From Warburgia ugandensis (Eukaryota; Streptophyta; Magnoliopsida; Canellales; Canellaceae), in assembly GCA_035236585.1 (NCBI GenBank), contig CP141130.1, forward strand, positions 80,361,944 through 80,425,943: a DNA stretch of 64,000 bases. Direction: 5' to 3'. Below the pieces are notes generated by a model, which searched no databases, was not told where the DNA came from, and saw only the letters and a program-made list of their open reading frames with translations. Shown here piece after piece: positions 34,901-46,900 of the stretch. The stretch's first letter is position 1. Every line of letters starts with the position of its first letter. A program made the position numbers and the translations under genes.

Positions 34901-37900
34901 TGTCATTGCCTTCTATTCTTTGATGAATCTCAATAGGGCCAGTCACTAGATATGAGGGGTTCTTCCACATTCATTGGCAAGCCAATAGAATTTCATGTCC
35001 CTCTTGTCTTAATGACATGATTGAACCAATGGCTTCTTGAGTTACAAGCTGTTTATACTCTCGTTTTGATAAAACTAAAACAAAATGGAGAACTGCAATT
35101 GGCTTGCCTAAGATTGATGATCACAAAAGAAAGAGAAAAGGATAAAAAGAGAAGTGACAAAACATATAATGCGTACTTATTCAGGCATAACCATGTTTCC
35201 AGCATCAACCATTTTGGGCAAGTATAGGTTACCAAATCTTATAGTACACTTCTTTTCACTGACTGTTTTCCATTTGTCAATTTTGCAACAAACCCTGGTA
35301 GAACATATGCATAACATAAAACAGTAAAAAGAGCATGATTACTGTAGGAAACTTGTTCAAGTAAAGCATAAATTTAAATATTTGCTCTCTTCTATGATTC
35401 ATCTATTCATATATGAGTAAGAAAGCTTCAAAAGCAAAATTCTGCAGAAAACTCCACCTTTCTAAGATCTTCACAGCAATCAGATTCATTATTCATCAGA
35501 TTGTTACTTCTAGAGGCCAAGCCACCATTTGTCATCTTAGTTAGTGCTATCTGATCTTCTTTTGAGTCATGTGTAGAATGACCACCATTCACTTCAGTGA
35601 CTCCAGCATCAGTCGAATCATGTGATAAGGTTAAAGACTGCAGTGTTTCATCCTTAGCCTTGACCAACTCGCCTTCTACAATTCCATCCACAAGCTTCAC
35701 TGCTTCAGCCTCTTGCTTCTGTTCCTCATTTGCAATATTAGCTCTTTTAGATGCCTCTTCTGCTTTCATTTTCTTTTCTTCCTTTTCCTTTCTTCTCCTA
35801 GCCTCTTCTTCCTTTATCTGTTTAAACCTGGAAGCCACTTAAGGAAACAAATTAGTTAAGAACCATTAAGAGAAGATGCACATGTGAAGTGAGGATGCAA
35901 TAAGTATTAACCTTTCACCAGGCCGTGGCCCTCCTGAAGCAGGCTTTTCTCCTTGTCTCAATCCTGCTTTGTTGGAGTCGACTTCAATAGCAGACTTTGG
36001 GATTTTTGGTTTTTCTTCCCTAATGGCTTCATCAATATACTGCCTAACAGGATTCTTTGCACCCCCTAGCTTTTGAAGCCATATCTGTTGTGCTGAGCTC
36101 AATATGTTATTCGTGAACCTAAGGAAAGAACATGTATCATTATGTTATTTCTTGCTTAATTTTTATAAAGAACATAGGAAAAGATTTATTAAGATGGTTT
36201 TGACAGTAGGAAAGAAAGAGATGCACTTTCATCTATTAAAGAATCACTGTTGCCTACATTTTCTTTTCTTTTTCTTTCGGAAGGTCACTGCTGCCTACAA
36301 TTCAGAAAAAGGAATATCCCTCAATGGGAAACTTCGCACACTGTGTATCATGAATAATCACAAAACAAGGGCCGAAAAGAAAATTCAAACTTTAACATCA
36401 AAAAAAGCTACAAAAGCAAGTTAAATAGACAGAAATCTCTTCTGCACATCAATATGTCAGGTACAACATCAGCATACGTGGAGTCTGGAAAGGAAGTAAC
36501 TACACTGATCAAAATGCAAAAGTCAACTACTTTATTCAATATTGTTGCAACTTTCAGACTGAAGGTATTTTAAGGGTCATTCTGGAGCAACTCAAGCATA
36601 ACAAGCCTCGACAAAAGTCAAAGCAAGAAATAATGATGTCAAATGGGAGAAGCGGGAAAAGACTCTGAATTCACCACCAAATTTCAAAAGACAGTGAATC
36701 CCTTGGAACAAAGATTGCAAAAACAGGATCATCACAAGGCCAGATATAGCTTTCCTGTGAGTTTAGGAGAATCAGTTCATGCTGTCTCCTAATAGGTCTG
36801 ATTTAAAGCTGGGCCTAAGATTTTAATATATGGGAAGGCACTGAGAAATTATATCATGTAGCCAGCCATATATACATCCAACATCCTTTGATTTGGATAT
36901 GCCCGGATCTTTTATTTATTGGCTTTCAGCCACATACAATTGCAGTTATACATATTTAAAATGCAAATTGGAAAAAGCAGAATGTAATTGCTAGGTTACG
37001 CGTGGAGAATGATGGTAAAAACTTAGCATATACAGCAAGTATTTGGTTGACAAAATTAGGTAAACAGTTTTCAGATCAAATCTCAAGGTGAGCACACCAT
37101 ATTTTTTCTATTGACCAACAGGAATGAACACCTTAGTATTAAAAGTTAGAAGGACAAACTGCATGGCAGAAATTTTCTTGTAGAATACAGAATGGCCAGC
37201 TAAACTTTAATGCAATATACCAACCTTCACAACTATTGTAAATAAAATATCCTCACTGCATTCTTATGATTTGGATCATATTCAACTGCAGTTGAGCTTC
37301 AGCTTCTTAAGCTTGGAAAAAGAATTGTTTCTAAAAATGATAATCATAACATACAAAGTGCTAGTCATTTTAGAACAAGTCTAACCAATCACGGAGAAAC
37401 ATGGATAAGGCCTGCTCACCAATAAAGACTTAGCCCAGAAGGAACTGAAAGAGCAAAATAACCAATCATTAATGGGAGGAACTTGGTCAGAGCTTGAGAG
37501 TTCTTCTGACTTGGATCATTACCCTGCAAATTATATATGAATGGAAATTAATCTGACGTGCATCAGAGCACTAACTGGCATACCAAAAATTCAATAGTTA
37601 AAAATGCATAATCTCATAAAACACAAGAAAAGGGATAAAAGAAATAGCAAGGTATTAGGTCCGCATCGGAACCGTACATCAGTACTTTTCAGTTTTCACA
37701 AACTCAAGACAAAATAAAAAACTCACAAGAAGGATAGAGATGGTCTAAGGACATGGCAAGTCAAGATAGTAAACAACTAAGAAAAAACATAATATAACAA
37801 ATTAGGAAGCCAAAAATGTCAGATACATAAAAATGGAAACAATCAAGTTTAACATCAATTTAGCTTGGTTTTAAGGATTTTGCTGTGCTTATATTCACCT

Positions 37901-40900
37901 ATTTTCATTAAGGTAGGTACTTTTTAGTTTGTCAGGCCAAGAATTCAGACAAGTTTCAAGTCAATAACTGAGCTTATGTGGAAATTCCAGAGGAATGAAA
38001 GGCCATATATCAGTATATGCCCCTAAATTTGAATAAAAAATCTTGTTTCAGGAACTTCTTTTGCTTAGAAACATTTCTAGAGAAGTTCTCTGATTTCATA
38101 TATCAGTATATGCCACTAAATTTGAATAAAAAATCTTGTTCCGGGAACTTCTTTTGCCCAGAAACATTTCTAGAGAAGTTCTCGGATTTCAATGTGAAAG
38201 TATTAAGTATAAATATAAAGTCATAAGTAGGGAATCTTGCAAAATGAAATATAATAATACCCTCAGATATAATAAATGGAAGTCTTGCAGAGTTGAAATA
38301 CAATAATACCCCTAAAATATAATAAACAGAAGTCTTGCAAAGCTATTATGATAATAAGATGAAATTCGGCCAAAGGAAAACAATGTAATGCCATATTTAG
38401 AAAGTACAAGAGATTCTTAAAAGCTCCATTCTGTTGTGCAAGGAAAAGGAAACAATCAACTAACCTGGGATGATTGCATGATTTGAATTGAGATATACTG
38501 TGAAACAACCAACAGCACAGGTAAGACAAGATATGCGAAGGTGTCTGACCACCCTAGGGGTGGATGACCATCCTGTTACAAAATTAGGCATCTAGGAATT
38601 AGGATCAGATCTACATGAGTTTGCGAAGGAAATTGGAGCTACTTGCTCCAAAACAAAATAATATCATGAGTGAAATGACTCCAAGGTGAGTGGACCATAT
38701 TTTATCAGTATCAGACATAAGATGACACTAAAATGATGGGCATGAGATCCCAATTTCTTGTTCTTTAGTTTGTTCTGATGATGTTTCATCATGCAATACT
38801 TTCTCAGATATTATACACTATATGCAAGACAAACAAGAATCATCAACCCTTACATATTGCTCATATGGAGTGGACCATATTTTATCAGTATCAGACATAA
38901 GATGACACTAAAATGATGGGCATGACAGCCCCATTTCTTATTCTTTAGTCTCCTCTGATGATGTTTCATCATGCAATACTTTCTCAGATATTATACACTA
39001 TGTAAGACAAACAAGAATCATCAGCCATTACATATTGCTCATATGGAGACATTAGTACTCGAGTAGCTGGGATGAATTTGATAAGATATGCTACTTAATT
39101 ACCTTTGGCACAAGATGCAACTTAATCAATCACATGCATTTGTAATGTTTCTAATGTCTGCATCTGGTGCATCAGAATTGATTGACTCTAAGCTGTATCA
39201 GAATTGAATTTTTCCATCCAACAGAAATCAGTTGATTTCCAATGCCTCTATTTTCTGCAGTTCATTCTTGAATACTTCTACAAGTTTGGGATCCTCTTGA
39301 TGAACCACACAGCATTTGGAGGAAAAAATGGGAAAACTGTATATAACTTGCAACAGAATCATGTAGGTATTTTCTTCCTAGTTTACAAACGTACTGCAAC
39401 AGAAATGACTAGATACCAGCCTATCATGATTTCCAGAGATGTATTAATAACTATATCTTTTTATTTAATTGTTCATAACATATAACTAAAAAAGTATGGA
39501 TTTTCTTTCTGAAATAAAAATGTACCAAGTAAAAAAGAATCGGTATGAGATTAATCAGACTTTTCACTAGAGTATGGATAATGTCTTTGACGTGATTTTG
39601 TGGCTAAGCTACATTAAAGTTGAGCTGGTCCATTTTTAGAACAAACAAAATACATCTTCCATCAATAATGCAAACTATGAAATCCAACTTTCTGAAGTGT
39701 CAGTTTTTTTTTTTTTCTCTTAATGGGAGATCGTTTCAACAACTTTTGAGGAAGAGTTAGCTCTAACTATGCCTTCTCTAGATATCTTATACTCACAACA
39801 TTCTCACCAACAGGTAGACACACACATGCTCAGTTTTGAATTCTGATCACCCAGGTGGGAGACTCCTGCTTGTCCACTCACTAGAAGGCTTTGGTACATT
39901 TTTAAGTAACTTGTTTATGTAGTAGGGGGCAACGCATTCAGTAAGTACACTAGATCTAAAGAACTTGATGTAAACATCACTTTACAAGTTGACATCTTCT
40001 TTCAAACATTTCACTTACTATGAATGGAAAAAGCCAAGAGGTACCACTGCCATTCTGCCTAGCTGCGATTGTAGTTGGGCCAGAGAGAGACGGTATCCAG
40101 AAAAAGCCTTCAGTAAGGAGCCCCTTGAGACCAGATGAAAAAATGTAGTTGGATATCAGATTTAGATGAGAGCATAAAATCTGAAATTAAATGTACACTT
40201 ACAAATATGGGTGACATATACCAAGGAAAGCCAACAACATAAAATAGATGTTACCTCATCTGCTACATTTGAAAGAGCCCTGTATAATCCAATCCAAACT
40301 GGTATCGTAGCTAGAGTTGGTAGGCATCCTGACAAAAATATGGAACTTTGTGAGTTATGTCTGTCAGTTGAACTTTTACTAGGTATTGTAAACAAAGTCT
40401 ATAAAGACCTCATGTCAATTGAAGGATGTAAAAATTATAAAGTTTTGTCCATGTGCAAAACTACACGACATATCCAGAAGATATATACAGGGTCTTAGTA
40501 GGTTAGGATATTGCACTGTCCTCGTTAAGGTCCATGGACATTTGACATCAAGCCCATTTGATGGATGTCCATGGACATCCAGCTTTGTCTTTTTGTGGAT
40601 CTACACTATGCCATAGACATCCAGTTTTGTCTTTTTATAGACATCAAACAATATAACAATAATTTATTGAGGCATTTTGTGACAATGCAATTTTTAGATT
40701 AAAATAATATTAAACTGATACCTCCACCAATAGAATTAAACTTGACGCACATTAAGAAATAATCAAATATTATACTAAACGGGCCTACTTAATAAATTAG
40801 AACTGCTAACAATGCTAATGGGCCGGCCTAGTCAATAAATTAAAACTGCTAGCAATGTTAATAGGCCAAATTAATCCCAAGCCATGGATGGAATATAAAA

Positions 40901-43900
40901 GGGGCAGCCCCGGTGCACGAAGCTCCCGCTTATGCGGGGTCCGGGGAAGAGGCGGACCACAAGGGCCTATAGTAGGCAGCCTTACCTTGCATTTTTTGCA
41001 AGAGACTGTTTCCACGCCTTGAACCGGTGACCTCAAGCCATGGATGAAATATGCCTGGCATTATTCTTAGTGGGCCTAATTAGCCCCAAATTAAGTTAAA
41101 TTGTAGCATGCCTAAATTGTTAAATTGGACCTACTAATAATGCTAATGGGCCTAATCAGCCCCAAACTCTGGATGAAATAATGCCTACTTAAAATTGCAG
41201 TGAGCATAATTAATCCTAAAACTAGATAAACTCTAGCAGACCTAATTGTTAAATTGGACTACTAAAAATGCTAATAGGCCAAATTAGTCCCAAATTTTGG
41301 ATGAAATAACACTTACTAATAATTATAGTGAGCCTAATTAATCCCAAAACTAGTTAAACCTGTCATTTTAAGCAGATTGGTTGAGCTATACCATTCATCT
41401 AATACATTGGAGACAGGATATAAGTAAACCGAAAAATAAGCAGACTGGTTGATTCTAGCATCTCATGAACTGCAATTTTTATCTTTTTCATGGATGCTTA
41501 GAAACCATATACAAGCAATAGATCACATTTGAAAACTAATTTTTCGGTACTTGAGTCACTGCATTGGTAAGATTTTTGGCTTATGGATATCAACTTTCAG
41601 AAGCATACCCCATTGCATATAAAAAATCAGCAATAAGATTATCCATGGATGATGATCTAGTCCCTTGCTAGTGCATGTGGCAGCATTCAAAAATAGAGAA
41701 AACAGTGCTAAAGCCTTGGACTGGTTGTTCCTAACCAATCTTAGCAGTATAGGCTGTCAAGAACAGGGTACCAGACTTACTTATTCATTGACAATACTAT
41801 CCACGTTGGGTTGTTGATAAATGAACGCCCTTTCCTTTTATATTCCCTGAACAGTACTTGAATCCAATGAATCAAATGTTTAGAACTGTCAGAGAGATAC
41901 CAAATCTTGTGCAGCACTTGGAAATACTGGATCCTACTTGTGCACAATCAAATGTGTAGGACAATTATTATATCAAGATCTACATTTTGGATTATTCGAA
42001 ATACTGGGCCCTGCTTGTGTTTTTCTTACTGAAATTTTCCAGCCAAATATGGAATTGATATTTTCCAACCAAGCGAAGTGGGCGGGTATAGGTTTATTTT
42101 TTGTGTCGTGTCAAGAGAGAGAAAAGGGTCTCAAATCGTCAAAATCCATAAAACCATGTGTCCACGTGGACAATGTAATGTCCAAAACTGGCCCATTTTC
42201 ACCTATGTTTTTAATTTTTTTCTTTTCATGGACATTCATAGTGAGGATGTCTAGACATTGATGCATACCATTGACTAACATGGAAATTCTTTGTCTAATA
42301 CCAACATCCTAAACCACTAACAGGGAGGTTTGACAGAATATTGGGATACTGATTTATTAACATGAGTTTTCTGATTGTCCATGGACATTGGCCTGGACAA
42401 TGTAATACCCCAATCCACTAAGACCCTGGTAGGTTTTTAAGAGTTACAGCAATGAAAAACAGAAATCCAGCGGGACAGTGTAAACAGAATAGGAGCATTC
42501 ATTATTTACTGAATAAGATGAGCTCCAAGTATTCCCAGAACATAACAACAGAGCAACAAAATCCTAAGCAAGCTTTTCTAATGAACACAGAGGTCCAGGC
42601 AATTCCACCAGAATAACTTAAAAATTGTAATGCAACTTAAATCTAAATCATAGTATTATCACCTGCCAATGGGTTTACACCAGCTAATTTGTACAAGCGA
42701 GCAGTTTCAAGTTGTATTCTCTCCTGCAAAGGGATATAAACGGTTCATTGTCAGCTATCAGCAACAGAAAGTTATCAAATGAAATGTCTTGAATATTGAC
42801 TGAGTAAAATTTAGGGACCCGAGAATGGCTCTTTCATTCATAGATGGTGGACATGTAATTTCCCTCCAAGATATTCATATTCAGGATAACGCCAATTTAG
42901 TTGCACAATATTAAAGAGTCATTCATCCCAAGAAGAAGTCATAATTTAAGAGCTTTTAAAAAATGTGTGCTCTCCTATTCAACTCTCTGGTAGAAATTAA
43001 CAGTGCACTAGTTCTAACTTTTTGTAGTTTGCAAAAGAGAAACATTTGAAATCTCAAACCATGACTCAGCAGACCATTGAAGAGTTGATAAATGGATGGC
43101 TGAAACAATGGCAGGACAAACAGTACATGCATGGGTAGACAAATAGATAGATGAAATATACAATAAACACTTGCTAATTTATCTGCCACTAAACTATCAA
43201 TAGTATGTGACAGCATAACACAATAACCATAAGTTTGGTAAAATCTAGGCCTTTAATATCTTAAAATAGCATACAAAATAAAACTCCAAGGTTACAATGG
43301 CAAGTTTTGAACATTTTGACCTGTTATCATCAGTAGGGGCGGCAAAATATGACACGACACGATAACACGACACGAACCCGACACGAATTTAGCGGGTTCG
43401 GGTTGAGTCTTATCGTGTTCGTGTCATTTTCGGGTTACCCAAAAATGACACGCCAAAAATCGTGTCGTGTTCGAGTCAATCAATTTGACCCGTCGTGTCG
43501 ACCTGTTTGACACGCGACCTATTTACTCATCACCTTGACATGATTCTAACCTATGGAATGGTTGAAAATATAGGACGGTTCTTGAGGAACCGTCTTATAT
43601 TACTCATGTAATATAGGACGGTTCTTCAAGAACCGTCCTATATTGCGAGTTATATAGGACGGTTCCAGAATAACCGTCCTATATTGCTAGTTATATAGGA
43701 CGGTTCCTGAAGAACCGTCCTATATTGCGAGTTATATAGGACGGTTCCAGAATAACCGTCCTATATTGCTAGTTATATAGGACGGTTCCTGAAGAACCGT
43801 CCTATATTGCTAGTTATATATGACGGTTCTTCAAGAACCGTCCTATATTACTAAAAATTAGCTAAAAATCATTAATACATGAAGATTCAAGCATGAGTAG

Positions 43901-46900
43901 GCTATATATGTGGATAAGAATAGGTATTAACTAATAAATATAAAAAATAACAAAATTTTCCTAATTTTCGTAACTTATTTTTTTTGAAAAATTTAAAAAA
44001 AAAACTAAATTACAAAAAAAAAAGAGATGAAAACATTATCACACATGAATACACAACATGGAAAAGCTCTATATGTGGATAGAAATACTTTTCAATGAAG
44101 AAATATGAAAAAACAACGACTTTTTTTAAAATTTTCGTAATCGATTTTTTCAAAAAACAAGTAGAAACCTAAAAACAAACTCAAATCTAGAGCAAAGAAA
44201 TATAAAACTCAAATGGAATGCTTCTCATACACATAGAACTAAAACCCATCAAGATCTATGAAAAATAGTTAACGAAAAACAAAAAAATAAATGCAGATTA
44301 TAAAATTTGTAAATACATACCTTTTTTGCTTAAATCATGAAAGATCGAAGAGGAATGGTCGTTTTCACCTTCTCAGACTAAAACCCATCAAGATCTATGG
44401 AAAATAGTTAACAAAAAACAAAAAAATTGAAAAAAAGGGTACTGGCTTTTATGTTTTTTATAGAAGCGTATCTGATTGTAAAATTCGTAAATGCATACCT
44501 TATTTTGCTTAGATCCGTGAAACATCGAAGAGGAATGGTCATTTTCACTTTCGCAGTAGTTTGGACCGTTGGAAGATTGAAAATTTGAAATTAGGGTTGA
44601 TCAAGGTGAAAAATGATATATAGAACAATATATGACGGTTTTTAAATAACCGTCCTATAATATATATAATGAAATATATGATGATTTTTTTTATAACCGT
44701 CCTATAAGTTATATAGGATGGTTATTTTATTTATTATAAAGTTATAAGACGGTTGTTAACATGTTGTTGCATAACCGTCATATAAACTATAAGAGTTATG
44801 TATTTAATTAATCTTAGTTGAGGATGTATTTAAATAAAAATAATTATTAAGTATAGAGTAAAGAGTAAAGAGTAAAGAAAGAGTTATGTAATTAACTCAT
44901 CTTAATTTTCTGAAGGATGAGCTTCAAAAGATAGAGCATATATGTAATTAACTCATCTCAATTGAGTATCAACTTAAAAACAAAGTTATGTAAATAACTC
45001 ATACTGTCATACTCAATTCAATAGTTGTTGAGGTTGAGGATGAGTAAAGTAAGTGTTATGTATTTAACTCATCTGATCTCAGTTGAGGATCAGCTTAAAA
45101 AAGCAAAGTTATGTAAGTAACTCATACTCAATTCAAAAGTTGTTGAGATAAGTAAAGAAAGAGTCATGTAATTAACTCATTAGGTAAGAATGGTGAATGA
45201 GAATAGAAACAATTATGTAATTAACTTAGTAGCTTGAGAGTTGAGAATGAGTATAGAAAGAGTTATGTAATTATCTCATTGGTGGATAATGAGTATAGGA
45301 AGGGTCCGAAGGGAATAGTTATTAGTTATGTAATTAACTCATTAGGTGAGGTAAGAATGAGATAAGAGAATAGGAGTTATGTGTTGAATTAACACAAATG
45401 TTGAATGATATTACTAAGGGAGTTACTAAATTTTACTCTACATGAATGATGGATCAATGGATTATGGATGAATGAGTTATTCCTAATATATTATCATCAA
45501 TTGGGAGCTAGAAATGAGAAACAAATATTGACTTATATGAGTTGGATACATGATATTCATGAATTTGATTAAAAAGAGATATATTAGATCAATTGGTGAT
45601 GACATGTGAAATTAACATAAGAAAATAATTAGCATTTATAATTTTATACAATATTTGTCAGTTAGTTAGTCTCTCACTTTACTTGTCCTTGTACAAGTTA
45701 CAAAACTTGGTTAACTAATTTTGTACTAAGTGTGACTTGTAAGTTTGTAATTGATAATGTGTAACTAATCTTAAAATGTTTTATAAGAAAATTAGAGGCA
45801 GGTGTATAGGTATAGCTAAGTCTTAGGTTATAACTTATAGTTATAGCAAATAATCGACCGAGCGGGGGGCTTTAGCTTAAGACTTCTAATTCAATTGGAT
45901 AATTGGATTTGAGCTTACTTACTTACATACAAAAAGACAAAACAATTGCCTTGAGAATTAGTATATAAAGAGTTATGTAATTATCTCATTGGTGGATAAT
46001 GAGTATATGAAGGGAATAGTTATTAGCTATGTAATTAATTCATTATTTGAGGTGAGAATGAGGTCAGAGAATATGAGTTATGTATTGAATTAACATAAAA
46101 GCTTATCAAGAGAGAATTAGAAGGATATTGATATGATAACTTTGGTGAAACTAAAATTAATTATGAATTGTAGCCTATACTATATAGTGAAAATTGAAAA
46201 GAAGTGGCATTGAGGGTAAAATGAATAATAATCATGAGAGAAAAAACACATGTTAAATGATATTACTAAGGGAGTTACTAAATTTTACTCTGCATGAATG
46301 ATGGATCATGGATGAATGAGTTATTCCTAATCTATTATCATCAATTAGGAGTTAGAAAAGAGAAACAAATATTGAGTTATATAAGTTAGATACATGATAT
46401 TCATGAATTTGATGAAAAAGAGATATATTAGATCAATTGGTGATGACATGTGAAATTAACATAAGAAAATCATTAGTATTTATAAATTTATACAATATAT
46501 GATAGTTAGTTAGTCTCTCACTTCACTTGTACTTGTACAAGTTACAAAACTTGGTTAACTAATTTTGTACTAAGTGTAACTTGTAAGTTTGTAACTGACA
46601 ATGTGTAGCTAATTTTAAAATGTTTGATAAGAAAATTAGAGACAGTGTGTACGTTAGCTAAGTCTTAGGTTATAACTTATAGTTATAGGCTTATAGCAAA
46701 CAACCACCAGCTAGGCTAGGGTGCTTTAGCAGCTTAGCTTTAGCATAAGACTTCAAATTTAATTGGATAATTGGATATGGGAATTGGGCTTACTTACATA
46801 CAAAAAGACAAAACAATTGTCTTAGACTAGATTGACTTTGTAGACCTAGATAATTATTAATTAGTTAAACCTTTATGTTTTCAGTTTTCATTTTGTTTTC

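Noticed and set aside
35428..35838. Stand-alone charged 136-residue protein
   Set aside because: The frame is the tenth ALB4 exon; acceptor and donor sites and phase join it to neighbouring exons, and the first residues belong to the intron.
43567..43850. MicroRNA gene cluster
   Set aside because: The hairpins are perfect short palindromes of about 33 bases in a tandem array inside a transposon. They are too short and too regular for plant microRNA precursors, though they could still yield small RNAs.
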